NCBI GenBank assembly: GCA_038205755.1
Contig: JBBRBN010000011.1
Span: 1 to 64,000, forward strand
Direction: 5' to 3'
DNA length: 64,000 bases
Source: JANNWF01 sp038205755
GTDB taxonomy: Bacteria; Pseudomonadota; Gammaproteobacteria; Xanthomonadales; Xanthomonadaceae
Positions 16,090-24,632 of this stretch are shown here, piece after piece (the first letter of the stretch is position 1; each line of letters begins with the position of its first letter). The notes under the pieces are model-generated. The model was not told the DNA's origin. It searched no databases and saw only the letters and a list, made by a program, of their open reading frames with translations. A program made the translations under genes and the position numbers.

Positions 16090-16830
16090 ATGACGACAAG
16101 CAGACGCCAAAAGCCGCGCTACCTCCAGCTGGCCGAACACTTCATCGAACGCATCGGCTGCGGTGACTATCCGGTCGGCGGCCTGCTGCCGACCGAGCTG
16201 GAAATCTGCGAATTGTTTTCGGTCAGCCGCCACACCGCCCGCGCCGCGCTGTCGCAGCTCAGCGCAGCCGGGCTGGTGCAGCGCCGACCGGGTGCCGGCA
16301 CCCGCGTGCTGATGCCGCGCGAGGCGATGCGCTACCAGCATGAAGTCGACACCATCGAAGACCTGCTGCAGTACGGTAATCAGACAAGACTCGACGTGCG
16401 CTCGGCGCAGCGCGAAGCGGCCGACGTCGAGCTCGCGCTGCAGCTCGGCATAGACCGAGGCGCCGCCGTGCTGCTGCTGCAGGCGGTGCGCCTGGCTGCC
16501 GACTCGCGGCTGGCAATCGCCTGGACCGATATCGCCATCCCGGTGGCCCGCGGCGTGCCCATCGAGCGCCTGCTCAACCTGCAGCAGGCGCCCCGCGCGA
16601 TCGCCGCGATGCTCGATCCGGCCGGGCTCACTCATGTCGAACAGGTCTTCGACGCCGCCAGCTTTCCTGCTGCTCCCGCCAAGGCGCTCGGCAAGCGCGC
16701 CGGCAGCCCGGCGATGCGCGTCAAGAGACACTACCGCGGCACCGACGGCCGCGTGCTCGCCTACGCCATCAGCCTGCACCCGGCCGGCCAGTTCGCCTAC
16801 CGCATCGTGCTGTCGCGCCGCGGCGGGTAG
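16090..16830 (+). CDS. GntR family regulator with UTRA domain (second copy)
   Basis: This 246-residue HutC-type regulator has an N-terminal winged helix: PRYLQLAEHFIERIGCGDYP, LFSVSRHTARAALSQLSAAGL and QRRPGAGTRVL (about residues 7-75). A UTRA domain follows to the end (about 95-240). ATG 16090 gives an N-terminus that matches the family; the frame is open upstream only because it overlaps the transferase gene. It follows the CoA-transferase by 10 bp and is the last gene of the catabolic cluster. A run of nine T residues at 16839-16847, just after the stop, may be part of a terminator, but I see no strong stem before it. Confidence 0.9.
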   Translation: MTTSRRQKPRYLQLAEHFIERIGCGDYPVGGLLPTELEICELFSVSRHTARAALSQLSAAGLVQRRPGAGTRVLMPREAMRYQHEVDTIEDLLQYGNQTRLDVRSAQREAADVELALQLGIDRGAAVLLLQAVRLAADSRLAIAWTDIAIPVARGVPIERLLNLQQAPRAIAAMLDPAGLTHVEQVFDAASFPAAPAKALGKRAGSPAMRVKRHYRGTDGRVLAYAISLHPAGQFAYRIVLSRRGG

Positions 16831-17056
16831 CGGGGTCGTTTTTTTTTGCTGCAATATGTGACGGCAGGAGATATCGCACTGACGTAGGGGCGGTTTGGCG
16901 ATGGCGATGCTGCTTGGCCTGTGCGCCGAATTGCCCGAGCCGCCACGCCGCAGTAGCGACCAGCAGCGCGCGGTCCGCTTGGTCTGCAGCTATGCGTGAG
17001 CAGGTGACCGGATAGAGACCAGCACCACCGCCCAGCACGCAGAGCACGAATCGCTT

Positions 17057-17278
17057 TTGCCGCGCATTGAGGTCGAGAGGCACACGGGCCTGAAAAGGAC
17101 CGCGATCTATGACCGAATCGAGAAAGGCACGCTTCCGGAGCCGCGCAGGTTGCCTGGTAGCCACTCCGTTCGGTGGCTCGCGTCTGAGATCGACGCACGG
17201 GTTGCTGACTGGATACGACGCAGCGTGGAGGGTAGGGAGGCGGGCAAGAATGCGGCCCTTTCGAAATGGCGAACGTAA
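17057..17278 (+). CDS. AlpA-like (phage/island) transcriptional regulator
   Basis: This small protein of about 73 residues has the AlpA-type MerR-like helix-turn-helix: RIEVERHTGLKRTAIYDRIE, then GTLPEPRRLPGSHSVRW and a C-terminal helix ASEIDARVADWIRRS. AlpA proteins activate or control excision of integrated elements. The start is uncertain: TTG 17057 is the best in-frame candidate, and the frame is open back to 17000 without an ATG. It sits 22 bp from the 3' end of tRNA-Ser, a classic integration position. No integrase is visible in the window. Confidence 0.7.
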   Translation: MPRIEVERHTGLKRTAIYDRIEKGTLPEPRRLPGSHSVRWLASEIDARVADWIRRSVEGREAGKNAALSKWRT

Positions 17279-17299
17279 TCAGATACTTACTGAAATAGG

Positions 17300-17389
17300 T
17301 GGCGGAGAGAGTGGGATTCGAACCCACGGTGGGCGTAAACCCACGGCAGTTTTCAAGACTGCTGCCTTAAACCGCTCGGCCATCTCTCC
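17300..17389 (-). tRNA. tRNA-Ser (anticodon TGA)
   Basis: On the minus strand the sequence starts GGAGAGATGGCCGAGCGG. It has the anticodon stem GCAGT / ACTGC around the loop with TGA, a long variable arm (GTGGGTTTACGCCCAC), and the T-arm GGGTTCGAATCCC. It ends TCTCTCC-G followed by an encoded CCA (17300-17302). Class II shape with a long variable arm fits serine. The 7-bp acceptor stem is fully paired. It reads away from serS. Confidence 0.95.
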
Positions 17390-17689
17390 GCTGTCTGGAT
17401 GTGTCACTTTTGCCCAACCTTGGCTGGGGCCGCGAAGTTTACCCTGCTTGCGGGTGCCCGGCTTGGGTGAGATCAGGTTGAGGCGGGATCGGCTTGGCTG
17501 ATGCGCGCCCCGTAGCGCCGAGCTTGCTCGGCTGCCGCCTGGGGCTACGTCTTGGCTTGGGCATCAGCGGAGCAAGCTCCGCTCTACGGGAGGGACGCCT
17601 GTCCGGGCGCTGAGGGTCGGATTGCAACACGGCCGGCCGCGCTGCCTGCCATCGGCAGACCAACGGGAGTCCCGCTGAGCTCGTCGCGA
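17390..17689. other. intergenic region with an inverted pair of REP-like hairpins
   Basis: There is no gene in this 300-bp gap between tRNA-Ser and serS. It contains two short perfect hairpins: GCCGAGC-TT-GCTCGGC at 17517-17532 and GCGGAGC-AA-GCTCCGC at 17567-17582. Flanks CCCGTAG and CTACGGG make the two units an inverted pair, so the whole 17509-17590 stretch can fold as a larger BIME-like structure. Confidence 0.6.
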
Positions 17690-18970
17690 TCAGCCCAGCG
17701 CCTCGATCCCGCCCAGATAGGGCCGCAGGGCGACTGGCACGGTGACTGAGCCATCCTGCTGCTGATAGTTCTCGAGCACCGCGACCAGCGCGCGACCGAC
17801 CGCGACACCCGAGCCATTCAGGGTGTGCAGGGGCTCGGGCTTGGACGTTTCCGGGTTGCGCCAGCGCGCGTGCATGCGGCGCGCCTGGAAGCCTTCGCAG
17901 TTCGAGATCGAACTGATCTCGCGATAGGCCTGCTGGCCCGGCAGCCAGACTTCGAGATCGAAGGTCTTGGCAGCCGAGAAGCCCATGTCGCCGCTGCTCA
18001 GCAGCATTCTGCGGTAGGGCAGCTGCAGGCGCTCGAGGACGATTTCGGCGTGTCTCGTCATCGCTTCGTGGATTGCGTCGCTTTCGGCCGGGCGGCAGAG
18101 TGCGACCAGCTCTACTTTCTCAAATTGGTGCTGGCGGATCATGCCGCGGGTATCACGGCCGTGGCTGCCGGCTTCGGCGCGAAAACACATCGAGTGCGCG
18201 GTCAGCCGCAGCGGCAGCTCGGCATCCTCGACGATCCGGTCACGCACAAGATTGGTCAGCGGCACCTCAGCGGTCGGCACCAGATAGCGCTTTTGACCGG
18301 CCACGTCGGTGACAAACAGGTCTTCTTCGAACTTGGGCAACTGGCCGGTGCCGAGCATGCAGTCGGCGTTGACGATCAGCGGAACATTGCACTCGCGGTA
18401 GCCGTGCTCACGGGTGTGCAGGTCGAGCATGAACTGCGCCAGCGCGCGATGCAGCGCTGCCACCGGGCCGCTCAGCACGGTGAACCGGCTGCCCGACAGG
18501 CGGGTGCCGGCCTCAAAATCGAGACCGCCCAGATGCACTCCGATGTCGACGTGATCGCGCACCGTAAAGTCGAATTCGCGTGGGGTGCCCCAGCGGTGCA
18601 GCTCGACGTTCTCGGCTTCGCTGGTGCCCAGCGGCACGCTGCCTTGCGGCAGATTGGGAACCCGCTGCGCGATTTCCTCCAGCTGTTCGCGCACCGACTG
18701 CAGCTGCACTTCGGAGGCGGCCAGCTCGTCGGCAATGGCGACGACCTCGGCCATCAGCTCAAGCCCATCCTCGCCCTTGCTCTTGGCGATGCCGATCGCC
18801 TTGGAACGGGTGTTACGCAGGTTCTGCAGCTCCTGCGTGCGCGTCTGGATCTGCTTGCGCTGCGCCTCAAGGGCATTCAGCGCATCGACATCAAGATCGA
18901 AGTTGCGGCTCGCCTTGAGCAGCTCGGCGGTTTCAACAAGCTGGCCGCGCAGCTGGACGGGATCGAGCAT
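17690..18970 (-). CDS. serS: seryl-tRNA synthetase
   Basis: This 426-residue class II synthetase charges tRNA-Ser. The N-terminal coiled-coil arm (about residues 25-105) starts after MLDPVQLRGQLVETAELL. Motif 2 is visible as CFRAEAGSHGRDTRGMIRQH at about 261-280, and motif 3 near the end as LNGSGVAVGRALVAVLENYQ. The length matches the family. A tRNA-Ser gene lies 300 bp away. Confidence 0.97.
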   Translation of the reverse strand: MLDPVQLRGQLVETAELLKASRNFDLDVDALNALEAQRKQIQTRTQELQNLRNTRSKAIGIAKSKGEDGLELMAEVVAIADELAASEVQLQSVREQLEEIAQRVPNLPQGSVPLGTSEAENVELHRWGTPREFDFTVRDHVDIGVHLGGLDFEAGTRLSGSRFTVLSGPVAALHRALAQFMLDLHTREHGYRECNVPLIVNADCMLGTGQLPKFEEDLFVTDVAGQKRYLVPTAEVPLTNLVRDRIVEDAELPLRLTAHSMCFRAEAGSHGRDTRGMIRQHQFEKVELVALCRPAESDAIHEAMTRHAEIVLERLQLPYRRMLLSSGDMGFSAAKTFDLEVWLPGQQAYREISSISNCEGFQARRMHARWRNPETSKPEPLHTLNGSGVAVGRALVAVLENYQQQDGSVTVPVALRPYLGGIEALG

Positions 18971-19060
18971 GGGGAATCCAGTTCAAGGTTGGGCCGGGAT
19001 TATCCGGGCCCGTGCGGGATCCGGCAAACGAGCAACAGCCGCCGCGCGATGGCAGTGGAG

Positions 19061-19429
19061 CTACGCCATCGGTTCGTCGCCGAAGCGGTTGGGGCCAGGC
19101 GAGCCGGCGATGAAGCCGAGCATGATGATCACAATCAGAAAGCCAAGCAGCGGGATCAGCAGCAGCAGCGAGAGCCAGCCGGACTTGTCCTGGTCATGCC
19201 AGCGTTTGCAGTAGACCGCAAGTCCGATCCACAGCATGGGAATCTGCACCAGCCAGAACCAGACCGGAATGGTGGGCATATTGTTGGGGTCGATGTTGCC
19301 ACCCAGCGCCGAACCCATCACGGCCATGTTCAGGCCGATGCTGATTGCAATGCTGGCTGCGGTGACCAGCCAAAATGCCTTGCGGCTGATTCGGCCATCG
19401 AACGAAAACAGAAACCTGCTCCAATTCAT
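19061..19429 (-). CDS. DUF805 family membrane protein
   Basis: This 122-residue inner-membrane protein begins MNWSRFLFSFDGRISRKAFW, the typical opening of DUF805 (YhaH-like) proteins. It has about three hydrophobic helices and the KRWHDQDKSGW motif (about 73-83) characteristic of the family. Function is unknown. ATG 19429 matches the family start; the open frame continues upstream only as antisense-like low-quality sequence overlapping crcB. Confidence 0.85.
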   Translation of the reverse strand: MNWSRFLFSFDGRISRKAFWLVTAASIAISIGLNMAVMGSALGGNIDPNNMPTIPVWFWLVQIPMLWIGLAVYCKRWHDQDKSGWLSLLLLIPLLGFLIVIIMLGFIAGSPGPNRFGDEPMA

Positions 19430-19490
19430 AGCGCTTTCCCCGAAAAGTGACGCCCGCGGCGGGCATCCAGGAGGATACCGCTTTCGCTGC

Positions 19491-19889
19491 TCAGCGATCC
19501 GCACGGAGGCGGTCGGCTGCCTCCGCGCCCAGCCACACCAGCAGCAGACCGAGCACCAGGGTGAGCGCCAGGTACAGCATGGCCAGACCGATCCGATGAC
19601 TGCGCGCGTACAGCAGCATTTCAAGCATCAGGGCCGAGTAGGTGGTGAGCCCGCCGAGCATCCCGACGATCAGGAATGCGCGCCACCACAGGGCCGCGCC
19701 ACCGCGCCCCTCCAGCCATACCGCCAAAAACCCCACTACAAAGGCGCCGAGCAGATTTGCGGCCAATGTTCCCCAAGGCAACCCGGTTCCGAACTGCCGC
19801 AGCATTGCCCCACCCAGCCAGAAGCGCCCAGCGGCTCCCAGCGCGCCACCGGCCATTACCAGCGCAAGCTGCTGCCACCAAGGCGTCAC
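19491..19889 (-). CDS. crcB: fluoride efflux transporter CrcB
   Basis: This 132-residue protein has four transmembrane helices. Family motifs are GGALGAAGRFWLG at about 14-26, LPWGTLAANLLGAFVVGFL at about 37-55 (the conserved Asn), and GMLGGLTTYSALMLE at about 76-90 (usually GxxGGxTTFSTF). Fluc/CrcB channels export fluoride as dual-topology dimers. The start is GTG 19889, overlapping the rarA TGA stop (GTGA), so translation is coupled to rarA. No fluoride riboswitch is possible directly upstream because that sequence is rarA coding. Confidence 0.92.
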   Translation of the reverse strand: MTPWWQQLALVMAGGALGAAGRFWLGGAMLRQFGTGLPWGTLAANLLGAFVVGFLAVWLEGRGGAALWWRAFLIVGMLGGLTTYSALMLEMLLYARSHRIGLAMLYLALTLVLGLLLVWLGAEAADRLRADR

Positions 19890-21232
19890 TGCGACCTCTT
19901 GATCGCGGCGGCTCGCGCCGAGCGCAGCGCTTCGAGCTTCTCTGCCAGCTTGATCTCCAGGCCGCGGTCGACCGGCCGGTAGTAGACCTGCTCGCCGATC
20001 GCGTCGGGAAAGCCCGTCTGATCCAGCGCGATTCCACCGTCGGCATCGTGGTCGTACTGGTAGCCATTGCCATAGCCGAGCTGCTTCATGAGCCGAGTCG
20101 GCGCGTTGCGCAGGTGCAACGGCACGTCCGCCGTCCCGGACCGCTGCACATCGGCCTGAGCTGCCTTGTAGGCGACGTAGGACGCGTTGGATTTGGCGGT
20201 GCTGGCGAGGTAAATCACCAGCTGCGCCAGCGCCAGCTCGCCTTCCGGACTGCCCAGGCGGTCGTAGGCGTCCCAGGCATCGGTGGCCATCTGCAGGGCG
20301 CGCGGATCGGCGAGGCCGATATCCTCCACCGCCATCCGGGTCATCCGCCGGGCCAGAAATATCGGATCGCAGCCGCCATCGAGCATGCGGCACAGCCAGT
20401 ACAAGGCGGCGTCCGGATTGGAGCTGCGCACGCATTTGTGCAGGGCGGATATCTGATCGTAGAACTGCTCTCCGCCCTTGTCGAAGCGCCGCGTGCGATC
20501 CGCCAGCACCTGCGCCAGAGTGGCCGGCGTGATCGTGCCGCCCTCGCCCGCCGCCAGTTCGGCGCCAATCTCAAGCAGCGTCAGCGCGCGTCGGACATCG
20601 CCGTCGGCAGCGTGGGCAATGAGCCCGAGTGACGCCACATCGACGCTGAGCGGCTGCGCGCCCAGCCCATGCTCGGCGTCGGCCAGACTCGCCTGCAGGG
20701 CGCGGACGATGTCGTCGACCGAAAGTGCCTCCAGCACGTGCACGCGGCAGCGCGACAGCAGCGCCGAGTTCAGCTCAAAGCTGGGGTTTTCGGTGGTCGC
20801 ACCTACAAACACGATGCTGCCGCGCTCAATGTGCGGCAGAAAGGCGTCCTGTTGGGCCTTGTTGAAGCGGTGCACCTCGTCGACAAACAGCACCGTCCGG
20901 GTGCCGGCCTCGAAGCGCGCCTGCGCCTGCGCGAGGACCGTGCGCACCTCGGGCAGTCCGCTGAGCACCGCCGAAATGGCGTGAAACTCGGCGTGCGCGT
21001 AGCGCGCCAGCAGCAGCGCCAGCGTGGTCTTTCCGCAGCCAGGCGGGCCCCACAGAATCATCGAATGGACGTGGCCGGACTCCACCGCGCGGCGCAGCGC
21101 TGATCCCGGCGCCAGCAGCCGGCGCTGGCCCACCATCTCATCCAGCGACCGCGGTCGCATGCGTTCGGCGAGCGGCTTCAGCGCCTCAGGGGCACTGAAC
21201 AATGAGGGGTTGGCTGACGAAGTCGTGGGCAC
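19886..21232 (-). CDS. rarA: replication-associated recombination protein A (RarA/MgsA) AAA+ ATPase
   Basis: This 448-residue clamp-loader-like AAA+ ATPase acts at stalled replication forks. Walker A is GPPGCGKTTLALL at about 62-74 and Walker B is VLFVDEVHRFNK at about 115-126, followed by sensor 1 ATTENPSFELN and the conserved C-terminal tetramerisation region. The start is GTG 21232 (reads MPTTSSANPSLFSAPEALKP). It lies downstream of lolA and ftsK on the same strand, as commonly seen in gammaproteobacteria. Confidence 0.95.
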   Translation of the reverse strand: MPTTSSANPSLFSAPEALKPLAERMRPRSLDEMVGQRRLLAPGSALRRAVESGHVHSMILWGPPGCGKTTLALLLARYAHAEFHAISAVLSGLPEVRTVLAQAQARFEAGTRTVLFVDEVHRFNKAQQDAFLPHIERGSIVFVGATTENPSFELNSALLSRCRVHVLEALSVDDIVRALQASLADAEHGLGAQPLSVDVASLGLIAHAADGDVRRALTLLEIGAELAAGEGGTITPATLAQVLADRTRRFDKGGEQFYDQISALHKCVRSSNPDAALYWLCRMLDGGCDPIFLARRMTRMAVEDIGLADPRALQMATDAWDAYDRLGSPEGELALAQLVIYLASTAKSNASYVAYKAAQADVQRSGTADVPLHLRNAPTRLMKQLGYGNGYQYDHDADGGIALDQTGFPDAIGEQVYYRPVDRGLEIKLAEKLEALRSARAAAIKRSQ

Positions 21233-21345
21233 GCAAGAATGATACCTGCGGCGCCAGCGGTTGGCTGTTGGCGCACCTGCGCAGCAACCCGGCCTGCGTT
21301 CAGTGATGGGAACTGCGTCACCGCGCCGGCCCCCTTGTCGTGTCC

Positions 21346-21999
21346 TCAGTCGCGAACCGGGTAAACCTCGGCCGCATCGATGGTCTCGCCGACCACATCC
21401 ACTCCCGCCGGCGGCACAAAGCGGAAGGTGTCTGATTCGAACTCAGGGTTGCGGGTCCAGTCCGAGAACGCCACCTCGGTCCGCTGGCCCAGCGTGTCGA
21501 CCAGCACCATGCGCGCCAGATCCACCCCCTTGAATCCCAGTCGAGCCTCCGAGAAGGCGCTGTCATCCGCCCGCGGGGTCAGCAGCACCCAATCCAGCCC
21601 GTCGCTGCTGCCGCCATCCGCGGTCTTGAACTGGCGCTCAAGCTCGGCCGGGTCAATAAGAACGGCCAGCGGGCTGCTCTGCTCCTCCAGCGCCTGCTTG
21701 CGAACGGTCACCTGCTCCAGGTCCGGATCAAAGATCCAGACGTGATCGCCATCGGCGACGATCAGCTGCGGAAACGGCTGCTGGTATTCCCAGCGGAACA
21801 GGCGCGGCAGCGAAAGAGCAATCCGGCCCTGCGACTGCTCGCGCTGGCCGCCGCGGTGATCGAATACGGTCTGCTCGAAGCTGCCTTCCAAGCCGCGCAG
21901 CTGATCGCTGAAGCGCTTCAGGGTGGCATCCGGCGCGGCCAGCGCCGCGGTCGACACCAGCACGAACGAGAGACCAGCGATGAGGGTGCGAATGATCAT
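21346..21999 (-). CDS. lolA: outer-membrane lipoprotein carrier protein LolA
   Basis: This 217-residue periplasmic chaperone carries lipoproteins from LolCDE to LolB. The signal peptide MIIRTLIAGLSFVLVSTAAL ends at an ALA-A site (cleavage near residue 22). The mature part shows LRGLEGSFEQTVFD, RIALSLPRLFRWEYQQPFPQ and VADGDHVWIFDPDLEQVTVR, characteristic of the LolA half-barrel. It lies 62 bp after ftsK and 113 bp before rarA, consistent with the common ftsK-lolA-rarA order. Confidence 0.95.
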   Translation of the reverse strand: MIIRTLIAGLSFVLVSTAALAAPDATLKRFSDQLRGLEGSFEQTVFDHRGGQREQSQGRIALSLPRLFRWEYQQPFPQLIVADGDHVWIFDPDLEQVTVRKQALEEQSSPLAVLIDPAELERQFKTADGGSSDGLDWVLLTPRADDSAFSEARLGFKGVDLARMVLVDTLGQRTEVAFSDWTRNPEFESDTFRFVPPAGVDVVGETIDAAEVYPVRD

Positions 22000-22061
22000 G
22001 GTGTGCAGGGAGGTCGCTGCGGAGGGCGACCCGAGTCTGCGCGGCGACAGCTGAACACGGC

Positions 22062-24377
22062 CTACCGCGACGGCGGCGGCGGAGCGATCACCTTGCGGTC
22101 GCCGTTGTGCTCGGGTGCCGAAACGATGCCGGCGGCCTCCATCGCTTCAACCAGCCGCGCTGCGCGGTTGTAGCCGATTTTCAGGCGCCGCTGCACGCCC
22201 GAAATCGATGCCCGCCGCGACTCGGTGACAATCGCAACCGCCTGGTCGTAAAGCGCATCCGACTCGTCGCCGCCCGCGCCCGGCTCCGGCAGACCGGTGG
22301 CGCCGATCACCTGGCCATCGGCGAGCATCTGCACTTCTTCCAGCACGCCATCAAAATACTGCGGCCCGCCGCTGCACTGGCGCAGGTGCTGCACCACGCG
22401 ATGCACTTCCTCGTCGCTGACAAACGCGCCATGCACACGCTCGGGCATGGCGGTGCCGGGCGGCATGTAAAGCATGTCGCCGTGGCCGAGCAGGGTTTCT
22501 GCGCCGGACTGGTCAAGAATGGTGCGCGAGTCGATCTTGGAGCTGACCTGGAAGGCGATACGGGTCGGAATATTGGCCTTGATCAGGCCGGTGATGACAT
22601 CCACCGACGGCCGCTGCGTGGCAAGAATCAGGTGGATGCCGGCGGCACGCGCCTTCTGCGCGAGGCGGGCAATGAGTTCCTCGACCTTCTTGCCGACGAT
22701 CATCATCATGTCGGCGAACTCGTCGATGATGACGACCAGATACGGCAGCGCCTCCAGCTCGCGCGGCGCTTCGTCCAGCGCCGGATTGGGGACGAACAGC
22801 GGGTCCATCAGCGGCTGACCGGCGTCGGCGGCTTCCTTCACCTTGCGGTTGAAGCCGGCCAGGTTGCGCACCCCCACCATCGACAGCAGCTTGTAGCGGC
22901 GCTCCATTTCGGCCACGCACCAGCGCAGGCCGTTGGCGGCCTCCTTCATGTCGGTGACCACCGGCGCCAGCAGATGCGGAATGCCCTCGTAGACCGATAG
23001 CTCCAGCATCTTCGGGTCGATCATCAGCATCCGCACGTCTTGCGCGGTCGCCTTGTACAGCAGCGACAGCACCATCGCGTTCAGGGCGACAGATTTGCCG
23101 GAGCCGGTGGTGCCAGCGACCAGCAGATGCGGCATGCGGCCGAGGTCGACCACGGTGGGCCGGCCACCGATATCCTTGCCGAGCGCCAGCGCCAGCGGGC
23201 TGTTGACCTTGTCGTACTCCTTCGAGCGCAGGATTTCCGACAGGTAGATCATTTCCCGATTGGCGTTGGGGATCTCCATGCCAATCACCGACTTGCCGGG
23301 AATGACGTCGACCACACGTACCGACTTCACGCTCAAACCCCGCGCGATGTCCTTGTCCAGCGACGAAATCTGGCTGCCCTTGACGCCAGGTGCCGGCTCC
23401 ATTTCAAAGCGGGTGATGACCGGGCCGGGATACACCCCGACCACCTGCGCTTCGATGCGAAAATCCTTCAGCTTGAACTCGATCTGTCGCGACAGCGTCG
23501 CCAGCGCCTCCTCCGAGTAGCCCTTTGCCTGCGCCTTGGGCTCATCCAGCAGCGACAGCGGCGGCAGCGCGCTGGATGTTGGAACGCCCTGGAACAGCGG
23601 AATCTGCTGCTCTCGCTGGGCGCGCTCGCTGCGTTCGGGCGGCGGCAGCTGCGGCTCGATGCGCACCGGCTCGCGCTTGGCGCGCTTGATGGTCTCCTCG
23701 CGGCGACCTTCTTCGCGCTCGGCCTTGGCAATTCGCGCGCTGCGCCACTCGTCGGTTTTGTGGCGACTGCGGCCAAGCATGACCCCGAGTGCAAGCAGGC
23801 CGGCGCCGACCCGGTCCATCAAGGCAAACCACGACAGGCCGGTCGCCAGCGTGATCGAGACCAGCACCAGCACCAGCAGAAACAGGCTGGCGCCCATATA
23901 GCCAAACCCGCGGGTGAGCGTGGTGCCGATCCACTGGCCGAGCAGCCCGCCCGACTGCGCCGGCAGGCCCGTACCCCACTCGCTCATCTGCAGCGCCGCC
24001 AGCCCGGCGGCGCCGATCACAAATCCGACGCAGCCCAGCAGCCGCAGCGCCGGCGTCAGCGCACCGTCCGGATTGACTGCGCGGGCGCGTAGAGCGACCC
24101 ACGCCATCAGCCCTGCAAGCAGCGGAATGACATAGGCCGCCAGGCCGCAGAAGGCCAGCAGCAGATCGGCGAACCAGGCGCCAAACAGGCCGCCAAAGTT
24201 CGACACGCTGCCGGTCACGCTGCCCGAGTGCGACCAACTGGGATCGTCGGGGCTGTAGCTGAACAGGCAGGCGAGCAGGTAAACCAGCACCGGCACCAGC
24301 AGCAGGATCAGACTTTCCCACCACATGCGGCGCCCAGCCGGAGCGTTCACCAGTTTGCGTGCGTCGGAATGCGCCAA
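22062..24377 (-). CDS. ftsK: DNA translocase FtsK
   Basis: This 771-residue septal DNA pump has four or five N-terminal membrane helices within residues 20-190, a short charged linker, a motor domain with Walker A GTTGSGKSVALN and Walker B LVVIIDEFADMMM, and a C-terminal winged-helix gamma domain (SISGVQRRLKIGYNRAARLV) that reads KOPS sites. The linker is short compared with the E. coli protein. The predicted start TTG 24377 could be replaced by ATG 24326 (MWWESL). A good minus-strand -10 box TATAAT lies at 24433-24438, within the 255-bp gap shared with divergent trxB. Confidence 0.95.
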   Translation of the reverse strand: MAHSDARKLVNAPAGRRMWWESLILLLVPVLVYLLACLFSYSPDDPSWSHSGSVTGSVSNFGGLFGAWFADLLLAFCGLAAYVIPLLAGLMAWVALRARAVNPDGALTPALRLLGCVGFVIGAAGLAALQMSEWGTGLPAQSGGLLGQWIGTTLTRGFGYMGASLFLLVLVLVSITLATGLSWFALMDRVGAGLLALGVMLGRSRHKTDEWRSARIAKAEREEGRREETIKRAKREPVRIEPQLPPPERSERAQREQQIPLFQGVPTSSALPPLSLLDEPKAQAKGYSEEALATLSRQIEFKLKDFRIEAQVVGVYPGPVITRFEMEPAPGVKGSQISSLDKDIARGLSVKSVRVVDVIPGKSVIGMEIPNANREMIYLSEILRSKEYDKVNSPLALALGKDIGGRPTVVDLGRMPHLLVAGTTGSGKSVALNAMVLSLLYKATAQDVRMLMIDPKMLELSVYEGIPHLLAPVVTDMKEAANGLRWCVAEMERRYKLLSMVGVRNLAGFNRKVKEAADAGQPLMDPLFVPNPALDEAPRELEALPYLVVIIDEFADMMMIVGKKVEELIARLAQKARAAGIHLILATQRPSVDVITGLIKANIPTRIAFQVSSKIDSRTILDQSGAETLLGHGDMLYMPPGTAMPERVHGAFVSDEEVHRVVQHLRQCSGGPQYFDGVLEEVQMLADGQVIGATGLPEPGAGGDESDALYDQAVAIVTESRRASISGVQRRLKIGYNRAARLVEAMEAAGIVSAPEHNGDRKVIAPPPPSR

Positions 24378-24632
24378 GATCGATCCGTGCCTGGAGGGAG
24401 AAATCGCTTCATGAAAGCGGGGTTAGTGCCTGATTATACGAGCATATGCTTGACAGGATCGGGCGCGCAGGAAAGGATGCGCCGGCGTCTTCGGGTCGAT
24501 CACGCGCCAGCCACCTTGAATCAGGCCAGCTGACCCCGCATTGTCCTGCGCTGATGACGCCTATCTCGACTACCGCGCCGGGCAGACTGCGCCGTCCGCC
24601 ACTCGCCCAATTTCCAAAAGAATACGCCCGCC

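Noticed and set aside
16831..17056. Intrinsic terminator after the second gntR (T run at 16839-16847)
   Set aside because: There is a run of nine T but only a CGCCGCGGCG palindrome without loop before it, so I do not list it as a terminator.
19890..20000. Fluoride riboswitch upstream of crcB
   Set aside because: The sequence upstream is rarA coding and the crcB start overlaps the rarA stop; no room or signature for a riboswitch.
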